The notes under the pieces are model-generated. The model was not told where the DNA came from and did no database searches. It was given only the letters and a program-made list of their open reading frames with translations. 64,000 nucleotides of DNA. Origin: Mytilus edulis. Lineage: Eukaryota; Mollusca; Bivalvia; Mytilida; Mytilidae. Positions 54,813-64,000 of the stretch are shown one piece after another. The stretch lies in NCBI RefSeq assembly GCF_963676685.1, contig NC_092346.1:26735133-26799132 (forward strand), read 5' to 3'. The translations under genes were made by a program, and so were the position numbers. Numbering within the stretch: position 1 is the first letter of the stretch; every line of letters starts with the position of its first letter.

Positions 54813-55964
54813 AGTATATTTAGTATAGCAAGTATTAAATCTATCAAATTATAACATCACATGTTCACAACAATAGTAATATTTAAGCTATAACAGCAAT
54901 ATAGTTTATTCTCCTAGTACGTATTTGTTAGTCTTGAAAAACTCAAACCATTATGACATAAGGAGATGAGATATGATTGCCAATTAAACAACTTTCCATC
55001 AAAGTCAAAATGACGTACATGTTAGCTTGCTATATTTGATATCTCCCAAGTACCATCCCACTATGAACTGCTTATACAAAAAGATATTTTGTCACCAAAT
55101 GATTTATAATAATTTATAAAATAGAACATCATTATATATGCTAATATAAATTGTGTGCCCTTGGCTAAATACTGGGATCATATTGTTTTACCAATGTCCT
55201 TTCGACAGTCCCGCACTTGGTATACTAGCTAGTATAGGATTATACGGCTGATTTCGTAGGATTATGTACAGTTTTTAAGCTTAAACTTTTAAATGATGTA
55301 CCTGGTGTTAGTACATACACTAACGATTCGCATCTTGTCATTTTTTTCTTTTTTTTTATGACAGGTTGCAAAATTTGGCATTTTTAAATATATTGCGCCG
55401 ATATATTTTTTTTTACCTATTTTGAGGGTGCATATATATTCTCAGGATCATTTTTCTTTAATAATTTTTTACGAACAACAGAATGTTGAACTTTGTGTAT
55501 TTGAGTGAAATTTTGCATACAGTTTGCAAGGTTTGTCCGACCATGGAAGTATATAATACTTCCACTTCCATGGTCCGACTAACTACGCACACAACCCACA
55601 CGTTTACATCATACAAAGTATGCTATATTAAGATTGTGTATTGTATCAGGATGTTGATTTTCTTTTTAATTTTCACAAATGACAGAATGTTTAACCTTTC
55701 TTGACTGCTGCATCAAATGTGTTTTTTAGACACAACAATTCAAATTGCACTGTATCGTCCTGTAAATGCATGAAATATTTGCCACCGGACGTTGAGCAAC
55801 CATCAATCAATCAATTCAAATTGTACCTCAATATCACTGTTTACCAAATTACTTTATTCTGTAACGTCACACGTTTTCTGTCAATTTCTTAGCGTATCGG
55901 TCAACTTTGAAGCAATGTATATAAAACACAAGGATGATTACATATGTGTTTCTACATGTATATA
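54813..55964. other. Intergenic; hairpin at 55541-55577
   Basis: No gene is supported. At 55541 CCATGGAAGTATATAATACT is followed by TCCACTTCCATGG, a hairpin sharing its arms with the one at 43610. Confidence 0.5.
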
Positions 55965-56600
55965 TATAAAAAAAAATAGAGGAGTGGTATGATTGCCAAT
56001 GTTACAACTCTCCACAAGAGACCAAATGACACTGGAATGTACATCTATAGGTCATTGTACTGCCTTCAACATTGAGCAAAGCCGGCATACCACATAGTCA
56101 GCTATAAAAGGCCCCGAAATGACATATGTAAAACAATTCAAACGAGAAAACAAACGACCTAATTTATGTACAAAATAATGAACGAAAAACAAATATGTTA
56201 AATAGCAACAAACTAAATTACAGACTACTTGACTCGGGACAAGAACATACAGAATGTGGTCAGGTTAAACTCGTTTAAAGGCGCCAACCCTCCCTTCCCC
56301 TAACCTAGGACATAAACTGGACCCCTGTTGTGTTCCCTTATCGCTACACTAACGGTGCGAAGCTTAAGATGGAATGACGGACCAGTTTAACTTGGGACAG
56401 TGGTGTAACAGTACATATATAGTACAACATGAAAATAAACTGTAGAAATCAGTTAAAAAAGGCTTAACTCATCAGATGGATACAAATATAATACATCTAA
56501 CAAAAACAGAGTGGACGTAGAAGGGTACTTATACATCCCAACAACCAAAAGACTTTAAGTACAGAGTACTCGCAGTTACTGACAGCTAGTTGAAAGCTAA
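55965..56600 (+). repeat. Family A interspersed repeat, longest copy
   Basis: It begins GAGTGGTATGATTGCCAATG, has the ACCGCC/TTCAAC and GGCCCCGAAATGACA blocks and the long 3' half (TACAGAATGTGGTCAGGTTA, GGGACAGTGGTGTAACAG, AACTCATCAGATGGATACAA), and continues to ACAGAGTGGACGTAGAAGGG. An extra 80-90 bases around 56310-56390 (CCTGTTGTGTTCCCTTATCG) are absent from the 45-kb copy. Confidence 0.8.
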
Positions 56601-57012
56601 TAAAAACTATTACAAAAAGCATGCATCAGTCCAGGATATTATGTTAGTTTTTAGTTTTCTCCGTATATAAGAACAAAGCCATCTATTGAAAAATCTTTAA
56701 AGAAAGAAAAGTTAAAACAAGGCATTTTCCCTGTGTGAATTTGTCGTCAAAATTGACGTTTTCTAATCAAATTTACGAAAAAACAAAAATGGTGACCGCC
56801 ATTTTTTTATTACATATTCCGATGTAACTCGATTCAAAGTACAAGTGTGCCAAAAATTTTAGAAATCGGGAGATATGCCATTCGGTGTCGTGTTATCTTG
56901 AAATATAAGTACACAGTTTTGGATTATGAAGAAAAATTGCCCACTTAGAGGGGAACACGAAACTGCATTGAAAATGAAAAAAATCTGGAGCAAAATTAAA
57001 CATACAAATCTA
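56601..57012. other. Intergenic, nothing recognised
   Basis: AT-rich. An ATGGTGACCGCCAT palindrome-like block at about 56789 is the only visible feature. Confidence 0.45.
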
Positions 57013-58178
57013 TGCCCAGTCCCACTAGACCACGATCGCACCACGCTCACCATGATCTAAAATAAATAAAGATCGTGGTGAGGTCGCGGTATGAGCGGCA
57101 TGAAAATGTAAATTTTCGTTGCTTTCACGATGCTACTACGTCCTCATTACGCTTCTACAACGATCCCGCTACGATTATACCACGTTCTCATAGCGCTCAT
57201 TCTGCGACCTCACTACGCTTATCAAGATCTGTCTACGCTCATCACGTTCTCACTACGACCGTACCACAAGTCATCCGATTGCAACACGATCTTACCACGC
57301 TTCTTCTGCGATTATAGCACGTTCTTACCACGATTTTACCGCGATCTATTCTACTTTCTCAGCAATAACGTCAACATCGTGTTCCATATGAATACAGTTC
57401 CATTCCTTCTATTTCTGATTAATACGTTTTCTCGAAAACAATAGTCATGCCACCAAAATCTACTAAAACACGTGGACGTGGTGGTAGGGGTTGATGTAGA
57501 GGCAGAGGGAGCTCTGATAGTAACGAATCTTGATCAAGTAGTTATGTTGGACCGACCAATCCGACGTAAATTAAAACCTATTGCTGGTCTATAAAGCTGA
57601 ATTTACGATATTTTAGTGAACGATAGCAGAGATGACACAGATGTGTCAATAGATATAGGAAGATGTGGTATGAGTCAATGAGACAACTCTCCATCGTCAA
57701 GTAACTATTTTTAAAAGTAAACCATTATAGGCCAAGGAACGGCCTTCAACACGGAGCCTTGGCTCACACCGAACAGCAAGCTATAAAGGGTCTCCAAAAT
57801 TACTAGTGTAAAACCATAAAAACGGGAAAATCAACGGTTTAATCTATATGAAAACGAGAAGCATGGCTGAGCCGTAGGACAAAATGAACAGTTTCTCCGA
57901 ATAGAATCACGCTCTCGCTACGATGGTACAGCGACCTTTGCGATCTTACTACGATCTTAGTGCGCTCTCACTGTGTTTCTACTACGATCTGATTTCGCCA
58001 CGACCGCACCACGATTGTTTTGAACATGTTCAAAGTTAGCCACGCTCATCACGATCTTGAAGACCTCACCACGACCGTGATACGACCTTACTGCGATCTA
58101 CACGATCGTACTACGATCATCAAAATTTGCATTTTTTTCACAGATCGTAGTGCGATCATGGCCTAGTGGGGCTGGGGT
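57013..58178. mobile_element. 1.17-kb element with inverted ends and dense yACGATC-type motifs
   Basis: The left end CCCAGTCCCACTAGACCACG, ATCGCACCACG matches the reverse complement of the right end (CGTAGTGCGATCATGGCCTA, GTGGGGCTGGG) over about 34 bp. Both flanking segments (57060-57340 and 57905-58155) are filled with variants of CTACGATC, CCACGATC and TGCGATC every 10-20 bases. A short broken frame at 57447 starts MPPKSTKTRGRGGRG and meets a TGA. A family A copy is nested inside. Confidence 0.7.
57650..57880 (+). repeat. Family A repeat, variant A2, nested
   Basis: AGGAAGATGTGGTATGAGTC, GAGACAACTCTCCATCG, CAACACGGAGCCTTGGCTCA, CACCGAACAGCAAGCTATAA. It has the same variant block as the 23.4-kb copy. 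It lies wholly inside the 57013-58178 element, so it was inserted later. Confidence 0.75.
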
Positions 58179-58550
58179 ATTAGAAAAAGACACAACTTTT
58201 AAAAAAGAAAAAAAAATAACATTAAGAGATACAATCATCATAATTAAGTGAAATAAAAAAAAAGACGTAGATAACTAGAATGGCATCTTCTATGAGGGTG
58301 TGGATGGAGTTTTACAGAATAGAGAATAATGGGCTAAAAAATAAAGAATAGAAAAGAAAAGGATAGTCCAAAAATTTAAGAATAGAAAATAGTGGGCTTC
58401 ATGAATATAGAAAAAGAGAATAATGGGCAAAATTTATATAGAATAGAGAAAAAATGGCGTAAATAATATTAAGAATTGAAGAACACCCACTTCTCTCCTT
58501 TTCCAGACCCTCTTTTATCCTATGACTGTTAACAAACATATATATATATG
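58179..58550 (+). repeat. Purine-rich degenerate repeat tract
   Basis: Between 58310 and 58460 the phrase AGAATAGAGAATAATGGGC recurs about four times with changes and spacers, ending near TTCTCTCCTTTTCCAGACCC. No coding potential. Confidence 0.5.
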
Positions 58551-59045
58551 TCACATTACCTGAAGATCTGCGGAAGCAGTGAAAGTACTAGTAAAAAAGT
58601 GATGCATTGAAACCGTTTTTATCTTTTAATAATTTTCTTATATGTTACCAGCATACGGACTTTCCTGAACTTTTTCTTATCTACTTACGTATGTATTGGC
58701 ATGATAATATTCGGGATTCGAACAATTGAGGAGTCACATTACCTGAAGATCTGCGGAAGCAGTGAAAGTACTAGTAAAAAAGTGATGCATTGAAACCGTT
58801 TTTATCTTTTAATAATTTTCTTATATGTTACCAGCATACGGACTTTCCTGAACTTTTTCTTATCTACTTACGTATGTATTGGCATGATAATATTCGGGAT
58901 TCGAACAATTGAGGAGTCACATTACCTGAAGATCTGCGGAAGCAGTGAAAGTACTAGTAAAAAAGTGATGCATTGAAACCGTTTTTATCTTTTAATAATT
59001 TTCTTATATGTTACCAGCATACGGACTTTCCTGAACTTTTTCTTA
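58551..59045 (+). repeat. 183-bp direct repeat, 2.7 copies
   Basis: TCACATTACCTGAAGATCTG starts at 58551, 58734 and 58917, exactly 183 apart. The copies appear identical, and the third breaks off after GAACTTTTTCTTAT. Identity implies a very recent duplication or an assembly artefact. Confidence 0.9.
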
Positions 59046-59056
59046 TATATATGTAG

Positions 59057-59240
59057 AGAGCCCAGGTGGTCGTGTGGTCTAGCGGGACGGCTGCAGTGCA
59101 GGCGATTTGGTGTCACGATATCACAGTAGCATGGGTTCGAATCCCGGCGAGGGAAGAACCAAAAATTTGCGAAAGCAAATTTACAGATCTAACATTGTTG
59201 GGTTGATGTTTAGACGAGTTGTATATATATATATATATAT
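59057..59240 (+). mobile_element. tRNA-derived SINE 1
   Basis: The head resembles a tRNA with a pol III A box (TGGTCTAGCGG, about 59076-59086) and a perfect B box (GGTTCGAATCC, 59134-59144). The body has GCGAAAGCAAATTTACAGAT and AACATTGTTGGGTTGATG, and the tail is (TA)n. The A-B distance and lack of a foldable cloverleaf argue against a functional tRNA gene. Confidence 0.75.
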
Positions 59241-59380
59241 ACAATGCTAGGCGGTGTTGTCGTAGAAGTTAGAAAAAAAGTACAGGTTCCAGCCCCGGCG
59301 CCGGGGAGGAAGTTACAAATCAAATCTACTCTAACATCGGTAGGTTGATTTTCTAGGCACTTTATATATATATATATCTT
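59241..59380 (+). mobile_element. tRNA-derived SINE 2, 5'-truncated and diverged
   Basis: It keeps a B-box relic (GGTTCCAGCCC at about 59284) followed by a body parallel to SINE 1 (CAAATCTACTCTAACATCGG, TAGGTTGATTTTCTAGGCAC) and a (TA)n tail. No good A box. Arranged head-to-tail directly after SINE 1. Confidence 0.6.
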
Positions 59381-59908
59381 TCGACGTAAACCCGAATATG
59401 AGACAACGTAGAATTTAAACACACATACAAAAACACAAACGCATTGCAACATTTTGATTTTTTATTAAAAGAATAAATTCAGTCTCTGCTTTTACTCTTG
59501 TTTTACCTCCCAGAATTGTATGTTTATTTATATTTTCTCTAACTTTTCAGCCATGATGTCTGAGAGACATTTCAAAATTGGCCTTCAACACTAAATGCTT
59601 CTATAGTACGTTTGCCCACGACGATGCAGTTTGTTTATAAATTACAATGGAAAACACGCTACAGTACATAAACATATTGTCCTTTAAATAGGTTTAATTT
59701 TGCTATGTGAAAAAAACAGAAATGTCGTATTAATAATGAATAAGTATAAATGTACAGCTAAATTTTCAAATTTATTTAAAAATGTCTTCAGTTAAGACAA
59801 ACAGTTTAACGGCGTGAAAAGCAGCGTCTTCTATATGTAAAATAAATTTGCAGATTTTGGCACTTCTAACACGTTCACTGGCTATCTATAGAACAATAGA
59901 CCATTTTT
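59381..59908. other. Intergenic, nothing recognised
   Basis: AT-rich, no feature supported. Confidence 0.5.
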
Positions 59909-61683
59909 AGCTCACCTGGCCCGAAGGGCCAAGTGAGCTTTTCCCATCACTTTGCGTCCGGCGTCCGTCGTCGTCCGTCGTCGTTAACTTTTACAAAAAT
60001 CTTCTCCTCTGAAACTACTGGGCCAAATTAAACCAAACTTGGCCACAATCATCATTGGGGTATCTAGTTTAAAAAATGTGTGGCGTGACCCCGCCAACCA
60101 ACCAAGATGGCCGCCATGGCTAAAAATAGAACATAGGGGTAAAATGCAGTTTTTGGCTTATAACTCAAAAACCAAAGCATTTAGAGCAAATCTGACATGG
60201 GGGTTAAATTGTTTATCAGGTCAAGATCTATCTGCCCTGAAATTTTCAGATGAATCAGACAACCCGTTGTTGGGTTGCTGCCCCTGAATATGTAATTTTA
60301 AGGAAATTTTGCTGTTTTTGGTTATTATCTTGAATATTATTATAGATAAAGATAAACTGTAAACAGCAATAATGTTCAGCAAAGTAAGATTTACAAATAA
60401 GTCAACATGACTGAAATGGTCAGTTGACCCCTTTAGGAGTTATTGCCCTTTATAGTAAATTTTTAACCATTTTTCGTAAATCTTAGTAATCTATTACAAA
60501 AATCTTCTCCTCTGAAACTACATGGCCAAATTAATCCAAACTTGGCCACAATCATCTTTGGGGTATCTAGTTTAAAAAATGTGTGGCGTGACCCGGCCAA
60601 CCAACCAAGATGGCCGCCATGGCTAAAAATAGAACATAGGGGTGAAATGTAGATTTTGGCTTATAACTCTGAAACCAAAGCATTTAGAGCAAATCTGACA
60701 TGGGATATAATTGTTCATCAAGTGAAAATCTATCAGCCCTGAAACTTTCAAATGAATAGGACAACCGGTTATTGGGTTGCTGCCCAGAAATAAGTAATTT
60801 GAAGGAAATTTTGCAGATTTTGGTTATTATCTTGAATATTATTATAGAAAGAGATAAACTGTAAACAGCAATAATGTTCAGCAAAGTAAGATCTACAAAT
60901 AAGTCAACATGACCAAAATTATCAGTTGACCCCTTTAGGAGTTATTGCCCTTTATAGTCCATTTTGACCAATTTTTCGTAAATTTTTGTAATCTTTTACA
61001 AAAATCTTCTCCTCTGAAACTCCTGGGCCAAATTTAACCAAACTTGGCCACAATCATTATTGGGGTATTTAGTTTAAAAATTGTGTGGCGTGACCCGTCC
61101 GACCAACCAAGATGGCTGCCATGGCTAATAATAGAACATAGAGGGGAAATGTAGATTTTAGCTTATATCTCTGACACCACAGCATTTAGAGCAAATCAAT
61201 CTGATTGAATAAAATTGTTTATCAGGTCAAGATCTATCTGCCCTGAAATTTTCAGACAAATCAGACAACCTGTTGTTGGGTTGCTGCCCCCGAATTAGTA
61301 AGTTTAAGGAAATTTTGCAGATTTTGGTTATTATCTTGAATATTATTATAGATAGAGATAAACTGTAAACAGCAATAATGTTCAGCAAAATAAGATCTAC
61401 AAATAAGTCAACATGACCAAAATTTTCAAATGACCCCTTAAGGAGTTATTGCCTTTTATAGTCAATTGTTAACAACATGTTTTTAGGAAATATTTTCCAC
61501 TGTAATTACTGGGCCAAGTTCATTATAGAGAGCAATATTTGTAGCAACAAGAATGTTCAGTAAAGAAAGATCTACAAACACATCACCATCACAAAAACAC
61601 CATTTTGTCATGAATTTATCTGTGTCCATTGGTAATATGCACATAGACCAAGGTGAGCGACACAGGCTCTTGAGAGCCTCTAG
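59909..61683 (+). mobile_element. 1.8-kb hairpin-ended element with three ~505-bp units
   Basis: The 5' end folds into a long hairpin (AGCTCACCTGGCCC / GGGCCAAGTGAGCT). The 3' end has AGGCTC TTGA GAGCCT followed by CTAG. In between, a unit beginning CTTCTCCTCTGAAACTACT starts at 60001, 60504 and 61016, with GTGGCGTGACCC, CAACCAAGATGGCCGCCATG, AACTGTAAACAGCAATAATG and AGGAGTTATTGCCCTTTATA in each. A GTCCGTCGTCGTCCGTCGTC tract follows the 5' hairpin. Terminal hairpin plus CTRR would fit a non-autonomous Helitron-like element, though the required 5' TC is not clear. Open frames inside are incidental. Confidence 0.7.
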
Positions 61684-62349
61684 TTCAAATTAGATTGGTT
61701 TTTTTTTAAAGTTAGGATGTTCTGACAAAGTTTTTCTAAAAAAAGATCAGTTTGCAGTTCATCTTACAATGGACACTCTATCAATACATGTTCCTCAGTT
61801 TAAACAATTTTTATACACGCTTTACATGTTCGTTGATGGAAGGATAGGTCTCTCACTAACAATAATGATATAGTCTTAGAGTACTTGTTTTTGTTATAGA
61901 TATAAGCCAATCGAAGCACATACTTATGAATTTATGTCCCTGATATTCTCAAACTAATCAGCAAACTTTCCAAAATTTCATTGCATGCCGCCTAAAAATA
62001 TAAAGAAAGTACCACAGAAAAAGTGTATACAATAATTTTCCGAGTATGATATAAAAAAAGGGGGAGTACCCTGCCCGGAAAATAATATTACTGATATGTA
62101 AAGGAAAGTTTTAACCACGAGTTTGACTGAACTTGACAGTGTTATCTGAAATTCACAACAGGTGATCAAATACACGATGAAATTTGTGAACTTCACGCGG
62201 ATATCTTTAGAAAACATGCTAATCGAAACAACAGGGGTCGCAGACATCTGTTTTCATGTATAATTCTAAATTTTAACGATTCAAATTATCTCATTCAGTC
62301 GATAAATAAAAAAATAAAAATTCTGCAAATACATTTGTACATGTACGAT
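61684..62349. other. Intergenic, nothing recognised
   Basis: AT-rich. No coding region supported. Confidence 0.5.
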
Positions 62350-62395
62350 ATAAATGCAAGAAGATTTGGTATGAGTGTCAATGAGACAGCTCTCG
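62350..62395 (+). repeat. Family A repeat, 5' fragment
   Basis: GCAAGAAGATTTGGTATGAG, TGTCAATGAGACAGCTCTC: the first 45 bases of family A only. Confidence 0.55.
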
Positions 62396-62555
62396 GTAAA
62401 CTTTACATTAACAGAACAATAATTAAAATAAGTTTCCTTTTTAATACAAATTTTACATTAATGTTCAAGTATAAAAATTAAATATATTTAAACTTTAGAA
62501 ACTTAAAATCTAAAATTTATAAAAAACGAAAGGAGCTAACGTCAATAGATATTAA

Positions 62556-62690
62556 CAATTCACCAAAGTTTCATGCGAATTGGGTCAAGCGTTTTTGAGT
62601 TATTGTCCGACATGCTGACGACGGACGGACGGACAGACGGACAACGGTATACCATAATACGTTCCATAAACGGGCGTATAAAAAAAAGAT
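62556..62690 (-). mobile_element. End of a GTCCGTCC-type transposon
   Basis: On the minus strand: TTTTTTATACGCCCGTTTAT, GGTATACCGTTGTCCGTC, then CCGTCCGTCGTCAGCATGTC and TTTTTGAGTTATTGTCC's complement region. The TATACnCC...GTCCGTCC design matches the 5' side of the 44120 element, indicating a related family. Only one end is present. Confidence 0.45.
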
Positions 62691-64000
62691 TCCTGTCAAA
62701 GTACAATTGAACGCTGCAAAATTTTAGTATAAAATAGGCGGTAAATTTCGAATGACTGATAGTTCGATAACTTGTTTTAAGCATATGTTTTAAGTTTTGC
62801 GTATTTAAAACAACACAATCAAATGACAACGGGAGCATTGTTTTAAGACAATTTATAAATCATAAAGAAATGATAATTATGTGTGCCTTATTATATTGAT
62901 GGATATTGATACTAGCGGTTGTCTTCTATTGATCTTTTCGGACCAGATCTTTCTGTAAAAGGTGATAATTGTCACACTTAACTCCTGATAAACCCCGTTG
63001 ATCGGAGAAAGGGCTACATCTCGTCCATGGAATGATATTATCTATCGATTTTGTTTGATTTCATTGGTAAATTGTGTGTCAATTATGACACGTGACTCAC
63101 TGGTTCTTTGTTTGTAATTTTTAACTTTAACAAGAAATTAAAGTCAGTTTGCAGAGGACGCTTCATGAAGCACACGGAGTTCAACATCTCGTGAAAGGAC
63201 TTAACGGATAAGGAAAATATTCTTCAATAGATTTAACGTTTATATAATTATGTGTGCATTCTCTCAAGATGTGTTTTGTGTCAAATATTATGTGGCAACT
63301 TTACTACAGATGAAGGAATATTTCTAGACTATTTCAGAAACTTGGACTTTTTATAAAAACTTGATAAATCGCTCGATAACCTTCCGAACGCTACCGATTT
63401 TAAATTTGTTATTATCTATTATTGTTTTGGCTTAATTTGTATATGTGTAGTATTTCTACCAGTAACAAGAGATACAAGATACAGCAATAAGATAAATAGT
63501 ATATATGTCTCTGCAGTAACATATAATACATATTGTAGTATATGTCTCTTTTAAAAAAAGTAAATTCTATGTTTTATAAACAGAGTGAATTATGACTCGT
63601 GCAATTCCAGAAGTTTCAAAGAGATACTCAAAGGAAACGATCGTGTTATGCTACGCGAATGAACCATCATAACTTCCCGAGAGTAGAAGATTTTGATGGA
63701 TAAAGAAATTCACGCAGTACATCAAGAGATCAAGAACCGTTTATGTAGACCCGATTTTTTTTTTTATTAAAACGAAATTATTGAAATACATGTATAATAA
63801 ATGATATTACCAATATGCCAAAACCAATCCCAAAGTAGCTATATGTGTCATATCATAGCTTTACCAGTAAAGCTATGACAATATTTGTCCATATAATCTG
63901 CCCCTTTCAAATATATCAGCAAACTAAAAGCAAATATAACTATTTACCATACATTTCTAGCTGTCTTAAATATCTTTCTTTATAATATCTTTGCATACAT
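62691..64000. other. Intergenic to the window end, nothing recognised
   Basis: No supportable gene. A 26-codon ATG frame at 63592 is too short to call. Confidence 0.45.

Noticed and set aside
59057-59160. Functional tRNA gene
   Set aside because: A and B boxes are present but no cloverleaf or anticodon arm can be folded, and the element continues into a SINE body and (TA)n tail.
63592-63672. 26-codon ATG frame near the right edge
   Set aside because: Too short, with no splice or family support.

Overview
The window looks like nuclear DNA of a marine bivalve, most probably a mytilid mussel. It is AT-rich and mostly non-coding, its real genes are split by introns, and the same interspersed repeats recur in both orientations from end to end. 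The taxonomic call rests on my memory of mussel repeat families and of the large B-box/TRIM and sulfotransferase families of bivalves. It is inference, not a database result.

Two host genes can be supported. On the minus strand at 20531-22248 lies the long 3' exon of a RING-less TRIM-type protein (two B-boxes, coiled coil, NHL-like propeller). On the plus strand at 43443-49549 lies a cytosolic sulfotransferase that can be assembled from five phase-compatible exons, one intron having a GC donor. A single orphan exon (27595-27788, minus) probably belongs to a third, unrecognised gene.

The most substantial object is an 11.3-kb Maverick/Polinton-type element (31196-42523) bounded by about 130-bp inverted repeats. 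Its left half carries, all on the minus strand, a C2H2 zinc-finger ORF, a protein-primed-type family B DNA polymerase and a packaging-type ATPase with zinc fingers. Its right half has no visible integrase, protease or capsid genes. It holds the 3' end of one reverse-transcriptase retroelement (38256-39556) and a 5'-truncated LINE (40148-41810).

The rest is repeat landscape. 1-20 kb: an RT fragment at the edge, a 447-bp near-perfect palindrome, a 584-bp inverted-repeat element, and copies of families A, B, C and D. 23-31 kb: more family A, a 21-bp satellite, and a foldback element with a clear 7-bp target duplication that splits a retroelement tail. 43-49 kb: several foldback and tandem elements inside the sulfotransferase introns. 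50.6-51.6 kb: a 196-bp satellite. 57-62 kb: an element rich in CGATC-type motifs with inverted ends, a 183-bp triplication, two tRNA-derived SINEs, and a 1.8-kb element with hairpins at both ends.
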